This document shows, piece by piece, positions 17,503 to 25,223 of a stretch of DNA of 64,000 nucleotides. Where the stretch lies: positions 2,294,001 to 2,358,000 of the forward strand of contig NZ_JAUSWJ010000001.1 of NCBI RefSeq assembly GCF_030815145.1, written 5' to 3'. The DNA comes from Kaistia geumhonensis. GTDB lineage: Bacteria > Pseudomonadota > Alphaproteobacteria > Rhizobiales > Kaistiaceae. Below the pieces are notes generated by a model. That model searched no databases. It was not told the origin of the DNA and saw only the letters and a list, made by a program, of their open reading frames with translations. Numbering within the stretch: position 1 is the first letter of the stretch; each line of letters opens with the position of its first letter. The translations under genes were made by a program, and so were the position numbers.

Positions 17503-17533
17503 TTGACCTCAAGTCGACTTGAATTCGTAGCCT
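17503..17533 (+). promoter_or_regulatory. MerR-type promoter of the MFS exporter with 14-bp palindrome
   Basis: A -35 hexamer TTGACC (17503-17508) and a -10-like TAGCCT (17528-17533) are 19 bases apart, the stretched spacing that MerR proteins correct by untwisting DNA. The spacer contains the perfect palindrome TCAAGTCGACTTGA (17509-17522). The MFS start codon is 34 bases downstream of the -10 and the regulator start lies at 17500 on the other strand, so binding would also limit the regulator's own expression. Confidence 0.72.
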
Positions 17534-17567
17534 AGTACGGACGATCAGACCGGGCAAGGAGACGACG

Positions 17568-18806
17568 ATGGATGACGAGACGGATGCGGGTGCGGAACAC
17601 ACTGGGCTGAGGATGACGGCAATGCTGGTGCTCTCGATGCTGCTGGCCTCGCTTGGCACCAGCATCGCCAATATTGCGTTGCCGACACTGGCCAACGCCT
17701 TCGCGGCTCCGTTCACCCATGTGCAGGCGGTGGTGGTGGGCTATCTCGCGGCGCTCACGGTTACGTCGGTCCTGGCCGGGCGGTTCGGGGACCGGCATGG
17801 CCTGCTCCGCGTTCACCGGCTAGGGCTCGCCCTGTTTGCAGCGGCGTCCCTCGCCGCGGCCTTCGCTCCAACCCTGCCGCTGCTCGTTGCAGCGCGGATC
17901 GCGCAGGGCGCCGGGGCCGCTTTCCTGACGACGCTCGGCATGGCGCTGATGCGCGAGGCATTGGGCAGCGACCGTCTCGGCCGCGCAATGGGGCTGCTTG
18001 GAACAGTCTCGGCACTCGGCACCGCCCTCGGGCCGACCCTCGGCGGCGTGGTGATCCCGCTCGCGGGCTGGCGCTCCATCTTCCTGCTGCAGGTTCCGCT
18101 GGCCGTCGCCGCCCTGCTGCTCGCGACCGGAACGTCGGGCGGCAAGATGCCACCGCGCCCGGCGGCGACGTCTCCGCTGCTGGCCGGTCCACAGGTGGCC
18201 CTTCTCCCCAATCTCGCGGTCAATCTGCTGGTCGCGGCCGTTATGATGACGACGCTGGTCGTCGGCCCATTCTATCTGACCCTGGGACTCGGGCTCTCTC
18301 CGGCGACCGCCGGACTGGCGATGTCGGTCGGGCCTGCGATCTCGATTCTGAGTGGCGTCCCGGCCGGCCGGGCCGTGGATTTCCTCGGCACCGGCCGTGT
18401 CCTCGGCGGCGGGCTGGCGCTCATCGCCGGGGGAGCGCTGCTTCTCGCGGCGCTGCCGCCGATGGCCGGGATTGTCGGCTATGTCGTGGCCATCGCCGTG
18501 CTGACGCCGGGCTACCAGCTCTTTCAGGCCGCCAACAACACGGCGGCGCTGGCAGCGGTCGCGGCCGAGAGAAGAGGAACCGCCGCTGGCCTTCTGGCGC
18601 TCTCGCGCAATGCCGGCCTCATTCTCGGCGCCTCGGCGATGGGCGCCGTCTTCATGCTGGCCGCTGGCGGCGATGATTTCACCAAGGCCGCGCCGGCCGC
18701 GATCATCGCCGGCGCGAGCCGTACCTTCCTGCTCGGGTCAGCCATGATCGTCGCAGCGATGGTGATTGCCGCCTGGCCGGCACGGCACGCTGTCGCTGAC
18801 GGCTAA
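17568..18806 (+). CDS. MFS efflux transporter (drug/metabolite exporter type)
   Basis: 412 residues, twelve probable membrane helices. Conserved MFS pieces include the loop GRFGDRHGLLRVHRLG (about residues 67-82) and the motif ARIAQGAGAAFLTTLG in the fourth and fifth helix region; the MFS motif C-like region ALGPTLGGVVIPLAGWRSIF follows. Together these suggest a proton-driven exporter of the DHA group. An AAGGAG site precedes the ATG at 17568. Controlled by the divergent MerR gene. The exported compound is unknown. Confidence 0.87.
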   Translation: MDDETDAGAEHTGLRMTAMLVLSMLLASLGTSIANIALPTLANAFAAPFTHVQAVVVGYLAALTVTSVLAGRFGDRHGLLRVHRLGLALFAAASLAAAFAPTLPLLVAARIAQGAGAAFLTTLGMALMREALGSDRLGRAMGLLGTVSALGTALGPTLGGVVIPLAGWRSIFLLQVPLAVAALLLATGTSGGKMPPRPAATSPLLAGPQVALLPNLAVNLLVAAVMMTTLVVGPFYLTLGLGLSPATAGLAMSVGPAISILSGVPAGRAVDFLGTGRVLGGGLALIAGGALLLAALPPMAGIVGYVVAIAVLTPGYQLFQAANNTAALAAVAAERRGTAAGLLALSRNAGLILGASAMGAVFMLAAGGDDFTKAAPAAIIAGASRTFLLGSAMIVAAMVIAAWPARHAVADG

Positions 18807-18822
18807 GCCCTTCTCGAAGGGC
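18807..18822. terminator. Short hairpin after the MFS exporter
   Basis: GCCCTT-CTCG-AAGGGC directly follows the TAA stop. The stem is only six base pairs and has no T-run, so it is a weak terminator candidate. Confidence 0.3.
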
Positions 18823-18824
18823 GA

Positions 18825-19027
18825 TCCGGTCGGGCCGAGCCGGGCGCGGATTTCCGGCACCAGCACGATCGGGCGAGGGTGATCGCGAGAGAGATCGTCC
18901 AGGATCGCGTCCTGCTGCTCGCGGTACAGGAAGCCGGTGACACCGGGCACCAGCCGCGGAAGCCCGCATTTTTGGCTCGAGATCGATGCCAGCGAGATGC
19001 CGCCCGTGCTCATGGCGTCGAACGCAT
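18825..19027 (-). pseudogene. Unexplained coding remnant between LysR and MFS genes
   Basis: No start codon with a ribosome binding site exists here, but one minus-strand frame reads protein-like sequence (for example FLYREQQDAILDDLSRDHP followed by RPIVLVPEIRARLG) that looks less random than the Arg/Pro/Ala-rich noise usual for shadow frames in this genome. It recalls the soluble C-terminal part of some membrane glycosyltransferases, but I am not confident. It could be the relic of a displaced gene. If it is not coding, the 220 bases between the neighbouring genes hold nothing I can name. Confidence 0.2.
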
Positions 19028-20056
19028 TCAAACCGAAGAGGCGTTCGATCCCTCGATCGAGCACGACGAGGCGGCAGACTCCGGCAGGGAAGCGGCGCCG
19101 TCCTGCGCCGTCTTTCGCCCAGCACCGAGCGCTTCCGACACGGCCTGCGAGAAGGCCGGCATGTCCTGCTTGATGCGCTCCAGCATGATGGCGCCGGCCG
19201 TCGGCAGCGTGCGGCCCTGCCGCGCATAGACGGAGAGGAGCGGCGGCTCGATCATCGGATCCTGGATCGGGATGAAGACCAGTTCGCAGGCGCGCAGCTC
19301 CCGCAAGATGCCGATGGGGGAGCGCACGCCGACCCCGAGCCCCGCGCGGACGAGATTGGTGACCGCATCGGATGCGTTGGTCTCGATGAAGGACGGGCGC
19401 GCCGTCCAGCCATTGATGAGCGAATAGAGCAGCGTCCCGCCGCCGCTTCCCTCGCGCATCTGGACCATCTGCTCCTGCACGAGGTCGGACATCTTCACGC
19501 TCGCGCGGCCGACCAGGGCGTGGCCTGGAGCGGCGATGACGCCGATCGGCATTGCGAGTTCGCACTCGACCGAGACCTCGGCACGTCGGGGCGGCGCCAT
19601 GGCGATGCCGATATCGGCGGTCCCCTCGGCGACGCTCGCCATCACGCCATGCGCGGTCGCGACGTCGATCGTGTAGGTGACCTTCGGGAACTCGCGGTGG
19701 AAGGCGGAGAGCATGGCGGGAAGGAAGTCGCGCGCGATGCCGTCTTCGCAGGCGATCGACACATGGCCGCGCCTGAGCCCGCGCAGATCGTCGATCTCGG
19801 ACATGGCTCGATCGAGGTCGCGCTCCAGCCGCAGCACGTAGCGGTAGAGCACTTCGCCGGCCGCCGTGAGCCGGACGCCTTCGGCCAGCCGCTCGAACAG
19901 CCGGCACTCCATCTGATCCTCGAGCTTGAGGATCTGGCGATTGATGGCGGAGGCGGCGACGTTGAGCTGCTCGGCGGCCTGGCGCATCGAACCGCAGCGC
20001 ACGGTCTCGCGAAAGTAGCGCAGCGCCACGAGATGGACGTGCATGAAGGCCGACAT
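19028..20056 (-). CDS. LysR-family transcriptional regulator
   Basis: 342 residues. N-terminal helix-turn-helix in RYFRETVRCGSMRQAAEQLNVAASAINRQILKLE (residues 13-46), then the two-lobed effector domain (GHVSIACEDGIARDFLPAML at about 94 onwards). The C-terminus extends about 35 residues beyond the usual length with a Ser/Ala-rich tail. It follows the luciferase-like monooxygenase by 154 bases in the same direction and may regulate that ABC/monooxygenase operon. The ATG at 20056 is used; a second Met four codons later is also possible. Confidence 0.88.
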   Translation of the reverse strand: MSAFMHVHLVALRYFRETVRCGSMRQAAEQLNVAASAINRQILKLEDQMECRLFERLAEGVRLTAAGEVLYRYVLRLERDLDRAMSEIDDLRGLRRGHVSIACEDGIARDFLPAMLSAFHREFPKVTYTIDVATAHGVMASVAEGTADIGIAMAPPRRAEVSVECELAMPIGVIAAPGHALVGRASVKMSDLVQEQMVQMREGSGGGTLLYSLINGWTARPSFIETNASDAVTNLVRAGLGVGVRSPIGILRELRACELVFIPIQDPMIEPPLLSVYARQGRTLPTAGAIMLERIKQDMPAFSQAVSEALGAGRKTAQDGAASLPESAASSCSIEGSNASSV

Positions 20057-20210
20057 GGCGAGCGGAGCGTCCTTGCAGCCGTTTGCTATCCCCGATCTTT
20101 AGGCGCGACGGCGGGCTTGCGGCAAGCGCCCCGGCTTCAAACGCCGGCCGGCGGCGCTCGACGGCCGCTGGCTTCCAGCACCAGGATGGTCGTGCTCCCG
20201 CGTCGGATGC

Positions 20211-21230
20211 TCAGGCGACCGAACGGGCGGCAGCGTTCCTGTTGATGGCGAGGAAAGGGCGGACCTCCTGCTGGACCAGCGCCATCGAGCGCCGGACGTC
20301 CTCGGTCGCGAGGCCGGGGATCTGGACCATCACGTCGAGCTGGTCGACGCCGGTCGTCTCGACATAGGCATCGAGCTCGGCCACGACCTCCTCCGGCGAT
20401 CCGACGATGAAGCTCGCAAGGCGCCGCTTCTCCGCATCCGTCTGCGGCGCCGCCGGCGCCGCGCCGCTCTCGACGGCCTGCTTGTGGTAGCCCTTGCCGA
20501 GCATCAGGCGGAAATAGCTCTGCGCAGCGGCAGCGCTCCTCTCCAGCGCCTCCGCCCGGGTCGGCGCCACGAAGACGAGGCGGACGCCGCGCGTGCGCCC
20601 CTTGCCGCCGCTCGCCCGGTAGCGCGAGATATAGGGTGCCTGGACATGCGGCATCTCGGCCTGTCCGACGACGAGGTTGATCCCGTTGGCGGCGAGATGA
20701 TCGATCGTCCCCTCGTCGCGCGCGGCGGCGAAGATGGTCGATCGGATCGACGGATCGGGATTGGGCGAGATGGCGGGTCCGATCTCGCCGGCGAGAATCC
20801 CGAGAAGCTCGTCGAGCAGGGCGCGGAACCGCGCCGCCTTGGTGGCGCGATCCTCCTCGACGAGCTGGTTGGCGCCGAGGCCGACGCCGAACTCGACCCG
20901 CCCGTCGGTCAGGAGATGGAGCAGGCTCATCTCCTCGGCCGCCCGCTGGGCGCTCGTCGTCGAGAGCACCCGAACGCCCGTTCCGACGCGGATGCGCTTG
21001 GTGCGCGCCGCGATATGGGCGAGGAAGATCTCCGATGCCGGGATGCGGCCGTAGAAGGGATTGTCGGGCCGGACATGGTGATGCTCGCCGATCCAGACGG
21101 AGTCGAAGCCGAGCCGGTCGGCGTGATCGATCTCGTCGATGGCCGTGCGGATGGCGTCGCGGTCGCTGACGTCGTTCGCAGCCCACATCTGGTTCATGAT
21201 GCCCATCGGCACAGTCGCAACCGCCTGCAT
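20211..21230 (-). CDS. Luciferase-like flavin-dependent monooxygenase (LLM class)
   Basis: 339 residues. The TIM-barrel LLM pattern is clear: FDSVWIGEHHHV (about residues 40-51), IRVGTGVRVLS, and LTDGRVEFGVGLGANQLVEE. These enzymes use reduced FMN from a partner reductase to oxygenate small organic molecules such as sulfonates, amines or pyrimidines. No reductase gene is adjacent. The ATG at 21230 follows GAGGCG. It is 19 bases behind a permease gene of an NMT1-type importer, so it likely acts on the imported compound. Confidence 0.87.
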   Translation of the reverse strand: MQAVATVPMGIMNQMWAANDVSDRDAIRTAIDEIDHADRLGFDSVWIGEHHHVRPDNPFYGRIPASEIFLAHIAARTKRIRVGTGVRVLSTTSAQRAAEEMSLLHLLTDGRVEFGVGLGANQLVEEDRATKAARFRALLDELLGILAGEIGPAISPNPDPSIRSTIFAAARDEGTIDHLAANGINLVVGQAEMPHVQAPYISRYRASGGKGRTRGVRLVFVAPTRAEALERSAAAAQSYFRLMLGKGYHKQAVESGAAPAAPQTDAEKRRLASFIVGSPEEVVAELDAYVETTGVDQLDVMVQIPGLATEDVRRSMALVQQEVRPFLAINRNAAARSVA

Positions 21231-21249
21231 GGCACGCCTCCCTCGTTCG

Positions 21250-22089
21250 CTATTCCGATGGCAACCGGCGGCGGATGAGCCAGGGCGCGAGCCGGCCCTC
21301 GGCGAACACCACCGCTCCATAGACGATCATGCTGATCGCAGTTCCGATGAGCACCGCCGCCCAGACCTGGGGCATGCGGTACTGGCTGCCATAAAGCACG
21401 ATCAGATGCCCGAGCCCCCGATCGGCGGCGATCCATTCCGCCACGATGGCGGCGACGAAGCAGGCGCAGGCCGATAGCTTCAGAGCGCTGAAGACGAAGG
21501 GCACCGAGGCGGGCAGACGCACCATGCGCAGCTGCTGCATCGGCGTTGCCGACAGCGTGTAGAGCAGCTCGGCGACGTCGGCATCGACGTTGCGCAATCC
21601 GCGCAAGGCGTTGACCAGCATGGGGAAAAAAACGAGGAACACCGTCACGAAGATCTTCGGCGCCATGCCGTTGCCGAACCAGATGATCAGCGCCGGCGCC
21701 ACCGCGACGATCGGAACCGCCTGCGCGGCGATGGCGAGCGGATAGATGGTGCGGCGGGACAGATCGGAATGCAGGAAGACGACGGCGAGCAGGAAGCCGA
21801 TGACATTGCCGACCACGAAGCCCGTCAGCGCCTCGATGGTGGTGTAGGCCGCGTTGTAGACGAGCGCTCCGCCATCGGTCACGAGAGCTCCGGCGATCGC
21901 GATCGGCGAGGGCAGGATCAGCGGCGAGATCGCGCCGCTCGAGGCCAGGAACTGCCAGGCCGCTAGGACGACCGCCAGGACGACCATCGGGGCGAGCACC
22001 GCGCGCGGCCCCCCGAGCGCGCGAAGCCAGTCGGACAGCCGGGCCTGACGTAGGGTGGGCGATGGGGCGGCTTCGCTCACAAGGGCCAT
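21250..22089 (-). CDS. ABC transporter permease (SsuC/TauC-like), second copy
   Basis: 279 residues, about six helices, with the family EAA loop around ELLYTLSATPMQQLRMVRLPASVPFVFSALK (about 175-205). Start set at the ATG at 22089 with GAGGGAG upstream; another ATG two codons before is possible. Same operon as, and related to but clearly different from, the permease at 22101, with which it probably forms a heterodimer. Confidence 0.88.
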   Translation of the reverse strand: MALVSEAAPSPTLRQARLSDWLRALGGPRAVLAPMVVLAVVLAAWQFLASSGAISPLILPSPIAIAGALVTDGGALVYNAAYTTIEALTGFVVGNVIGFLLAVVFLHSDLSRRTIYPLAIAAQAVPIVAVAPALIIWFGNGMAPKIFVTVFLVFFPMLVNALRGLRNVDADVAELLYTLSATPMQQLRMVRLPASVPFVFSALKLSACACFVAAIVAEWIAADRGLGHLIVLYGSQYRMPQVWAAVLIGTAISMIVYGAVVFAEGRLAPWLIRRRLPSE

Positions 22090-22100
22090 CTGCATCTCCC

Positions 22101-22928
22101 TCAGAGCTCGGCGGGTGCCGCGGTCCAGCGGTGCAGCAACCGCTCGGCCGTGACGACGGCGGCGAGGAGCAGCAGCGTCAGCGCGGCGGCGACGATGATG
22201 GCAGCCCACAGGGTCGGCAGCTTGAAGTACTGGCCCGAGATGACGACGAGGTAGCCGAGCCCGGTATTGGCGCCGATCCATTCGGCCACGAGCGCGCAGA
22301 TGAAAGCGGCCGACGCGCTCACTTTCAGCGCGGCGAAGAGATAGGGCATCGAGGCAGGGATATCGACGATCTTCAGCCGCTGCCACCGGGTCGCCGACAG
22401 CGTATGCAGCATCTCGTGACAGTCGACATCGGCGGAGGCGAGACCGCGCATCATGTTGAGGAAGGCCGGGAAATAGACGGCGATCGACACGACGGCGATG
22501 ACCGGCGGCAGGCCGCGCCCGAGCACGAGAACGAGGAGTGGCGTGAAGGCGACGATGGGTATGGCGCGCGAGATCAGCGCGAACGGATAGAACGCGTCGC
22601 GCATGAGCCGCGAATAGGAGAAGAGGATTGCCATGAGGACGGCGGCCGTGTTCCCGATCAGAAATCCTGCCAGGGCCTCACCGGTCGTGAACAGCGCATG
22701 CTTGGTCAGCACGGCATGGTTCTTGACGAATTCCGCGAGGATCGCATCCGGCGCGGGAAGGATGTAGCGCGGGATCGTGCCCGTCGCCGACAACACGGCC
22801 CAGAGGATGATCAGGACGGCGACGAAAAGCGCCGGCGGCAGGACGAGGCCGAGCGGCAGGCGGATGCGGCGGACGGCGACGGGCGATGGCCGCGCGGCTC
22901 CGGCTTCGGCCAACAGGATGCTGCTCAT
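22101..22928 (-). CDS. ABC transporter permease (SsuC/TauC-like), first copy
   Basis: 275 residues. The EAA loop is MLHTLSATRWQRLKIVDIPASMPYLFAALKVSAS (about 172-205). Around six hydrophobic helices. Start at the ATG 22928 with GGAGAG upstream. The gene lies 91 bases after the binding protein gene and 11 before the second permease. Two different permease genes in one NMT1-type operon are less common than a single homodimeric one. Confidence 0.88.
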   Translation of the reverse strand: MSSILLAEAGAARPSPVAVRRIRLPLGLVLPPALFVAVLIILWAVLSATGTIPRYILPAPDAILAEFVKNHAVLTKHALFTTGEALAGFLIGNTAAVLMAILFSYSRLMRDAFYPFALISRAIPIVAFTPLLVLVLGRGLPPVIAVVSIAVYFPAFLNMMRGLASADVDCHEMLHTLSATRWQRLKIVDIPASMPYLFAALKVSASAAFICALVAEWIGANTGLGYLVVISGQYFKLPTLWAAIIVAAALTLLLLAAVVTAERLLHRWTAAPAEL

Positions 22929-23019
22929 GTCCGCTCTCCACTTGTCTCGGTCGCCGGCCCGGCCGCTTTCGGCCGACGCCGCCGCCATTCCGGGCGACGG
23001 CGCTCCGTCGTCATGACGC

Positions 23020-24069
23020 CTACATTTTCGGCGGCGCGACCTTCTCGAGGATATCGGTGGTCAGAAGCGGCGTCGGATCGATCCGCGTGTCGGTGACCTT
23101 CGAGGCGACGGCGTTATCGGCGGTCTCGGCCCAGGTCTTGGGACTGACCCAGAACAGGCCCTTCTCGGCAGTCAGCGCGTCGGTCATGTAGAGCGCCTGC
23201 TTGTGCGCCTGGTAGGTCTGCTGCTCGATGTCGAGCCCGTCGGTGAACCCGCCCTCGACCATGAACTTCGCGGCCATGTCGGGATCCTTGAAGAAGGCCT
23301 CCCAGGCCTTGATCTCGGCGCGCAGATATTTGACCAGCAACTCCTTCTTCGCCGGATCGGCGAAGAAGCCGTCGGTCACGAAATAGGAGTCGTTCTGCGA
23401 GTTGAGGCCATAATCGCCGAACGAGAAGACGTTGACCGGAACGCCGGCCTGCTCGATCAGGCGAGGCTCGTTGAAGGCGAAGGTCGTGACCTCGCAGTCG
23501 ATGCGGCCCGAGATCAGCACCGAGATGTCGTTCGGTCCGATCGTCGTCGTCTCGACGGTCGACGGATCGATGTTGTTCTTCGCCATGAAGAGGTCGGCGA
23601 AGGGCTTGGCCGGGGTCTTGATGCCGAGGCGCTTGCCTTTGAGGTCGGTCGCCTTCTCGATGCCGGAGTCCTTGCGGCAGGTCATGGCGACCGGCGTCTT
23701 CTGGAATTCGGCTGCGAAGACCTTGAACTTGCCGCCCTGCGCGGTGCCGGCAAGGATCTGCTCGGGATTGGAGATGCCGATATCGACGGTGCCTGCCGAG
23801 ACCATCTGCACCTGATCGACGCCCTGGCCGGCCGGGATGATGGTGACGTCCAGGCCCTCGTCCTTGAAGTATCCCATCTTCAGCGCGTATTCGGGGCCGA
23901 AGCTTTCGACATTCGGCACATAGCCGAGCACGACCGAGAGCTTCTGCAGCTCCGCGGCGCCGGCTTGCGGCAACCCGGCCGCAGCCGATGCGGCGAGGGC
24001 GAGCGCCATCACGGCGCCGAAGCGGGGGATCCCCCTGGTCCTGTTGAGCGGCGTCGAGCCTGTCGGCAT
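23020..24069 (-). CDS. ABC transporter substrate-binding protein, NMT1/SsuA-like
   Basis: 349 residues with a signal peptide (about residues 1-40, ending GAGAAELQK-like). The mature part has the NMT1/THI5 pattern: VVLGYVPNVESFGPEYALKMGYFKDEGLDVTIIPAG near the N-terminus and ISVLISGRIDCEVTTFAFNEP in the second half. Relatives bind nitrate, sulfonates, taurine, thiamine precursors or pyrimidines. The ATG at 24069 follows AGGAGA. It is preceded by the ATPase gene and followed by two permeases. The ligand is not identifiable from sequence. Confidence 0.9.
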   Translation of the reverse strand: MPTGSTPLNRTRGIPRFGAVMALALAASAAAGLPQAGAAELQKLSVVLGYVPNVESFGPEYALKMGYFKDEGLDVTIIPAGQGVDQVQMVSAGTVDIGISNPEQILAGTAQGGKFKVFAAEFQKTPVAMTCRKDSGIEKATDLKGKRLGIKTPAKPFADLFMAKNNIDPSTVETTTIGPNDISVLISGRIDCEVTTFAFNEPRLIEQAGVPVNVFSFGDYGLNSQNDSYFVTDGFFADPAKKELLVKYLRAEIKAWEAFFKDPDMAAKFMVEGGFTDGLDIEQQTYQAHKQALYMTDALTAEKGLFWVSPKTWAETADNAVASKVTDTRIDPTPLLTTDILEKVAPPKM

Positions 24070-24090
24070 CAAGGTCTCCTGGGGCTGGCT

Positions 24091-24924
24091 TCAGGCGAAG
24101 GAAAGTTCGGTGGCGGGCCGCGACGCGGTCGGCGGCCCGTGCAGGGCATGGCGCAGTTCCGCCTCGTAGGCGACGAAGCGCGGGTCGTCCCGCATGGCAG
24201 CGGTGCGGTCGTGTCCGAAACCGATTTCGACGCGGTGCGAAATCCGGCCCGGCCGCGGCGACATGACGGCGACCACATCGGACAGGATGATCGCCTCGGC
24301 GATCGAATGGGTGACGAGCAGCAGCGTCGCGGCGGTTTCCTTGAGGATGCGCAGGAGCTCGAAATTGAGCTTCTCGCGCGTGATCTCGTCGAGCGCGCCG
24401 AACGGCTCGTCCATCAGCAGGAATCGCGGCTTCAGCGTCAGCGCCCTTGCGATCGCGGCGCGCTGGCGCATGCCGCCGGAGAGCTCGGCCGGGAAAGCCT
24501 GCTCGAAGCCCTTGAGGCCGACGAGCTCGATCGCCTCGGCGGCACGGCGCCGCCGCTCGGCCTTGTCGACGCCCGCGACTTCGAGACCGAGCTCGACATT
24601 GGCGAGGATCGTGCGCCAGGGCAGCATGGTCGACTGCTGCGAAACGAGCGCGAAGCTGCGCATGGCGCGCGCCTCGGATGGCGAGAGACCGCCGACACGT
24701 GCAGCGCCGGTGGTCGGCGCCACGATATCGGCGAGGATGCGCAGCAGCGTCGACTTTCCGCAGCCGGACGCGCCGATCAGCGAGGCCCAGCTTCCGACCG
24801 GGATCTCCAGCGAGCAACCGACCAGCGCCGTCGTGACCTGATCATCGCGCCGATAGACCATACCGACATCGCGGATGGATAGTCCGTCTCCGCTGAAGCG
24901 ATAATCCATGACACGCCGTTCCAT
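24091..24924 (-). CDS. ABC transporter ATP-binding protein (SsuB/TauB-like)
   Basis: 277 residues with Walker A GASGCGKST (about residue 52), Q-loop VSQQSTMLPWRT, signature LSGGMRQRAAIARAL, Walker B FLLMDEPFGALD and the H-loop THSIAEA, all normal. First gene of the NMT1-type operon. Starts at 24924 or 24909 are both possible, as neither has a strong ribosome binding site. An FNR box lies 157 bases upstream of the longer start. Confidence 0.9.
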   Translation of the reverse strand: MERRVMDYRFSGDGLSIRDVGMVYRRDDQVTTALVGCSLEIPVGSWASLIGASGCGKSTLLRILADIVAPTTGAARVGGLSPSEARAMRSFALVSQQSTMLPWRTILANVELGLEVAGVDKAERRRRAAEAIELVGLKGFEQAFPAELSGGMRQRAAIARALTLKPRFLLMDEPFGALDEITREKLNFELLRILKETAATLLLVTHSIAEAIILSDVVAVMSPRPGRISHRVEIGFGHDRTAAMRDDPRFVAYEAELRHALHGPPTASRPATELSFA

Positions 24925-25167
24925 CGAACCGTCTGGCGCACGGCTCGCAGTTCATGATGGATGATCGGCCTGTCCTCGGGGCGCGCCTTGTGAGGCACAC
25001 CTTTCCCGTTTCTTCCCTGCCGGCCCCACCGGGTCTTGTTTGGTTGTCCGGATCGCCACGTCGACTTTGTTCGTCGGTCGTTGATCCTGATCAATCCCTG
25101 TCTGCGGGTGCCGTGCCAGGGAAGTGTGCAAGGGGGCTTGTGGGAGCGAAAGTGCTGATTTCGATAC
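24925..25167. other. Leader region of the NMT1-type ABC operon
   Basis: About 240 bases between the ATPase start and the amidohydrolase terminator. Apart from the FNR box at 25081 I see no gene, tandem repeat or clear riboswitch structure. The stretch has a T-rich patch (25004-25075) on the plus strand. Confidence 0.4.
25081..25094. promoter_or_regulatory. Perfect FNR/FixK box upstream of the NMT1-type ABC operon
   Basis: TTGATCCTGATCAA is a full match to TTGAT-N4-ATCAA. It lies upstream of the minus-strand ABC/monooxygenase operon and downstream of the amidohydrolase. If activating at the usual distance (about 40 bases from the transcription start), the mRNA leader would be about 115 bases. 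Confidence 0.6.
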
Positions 25168-25194
25168 GGGGCGTTGCGATATCGGCAACGCCCC
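25168..25194. terminator. Strong hairpin after the amidohydrolase gene
   Basis: GGGGCGTTGC and GCAACGCCCC form a perfect ten-base-pair stem around a seven-base loop. It begins 30 bases after the amidohydrolase stop. The T-run on the minus strand is missing, so it is a terminator by position rather than by a complete intrinsic pattern. Confidence 0.65.
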
Positions 25195-25223
25195 CGTTGC
25201 CGTTTGTCTTCAGCCTGCTCCGC

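Noticed and set aside
18703-19227. Frameshifted LysR C-terminus
   Set aside because: The LysR protein is already full length; the continuing frame does not resemble a LysR effector domain.
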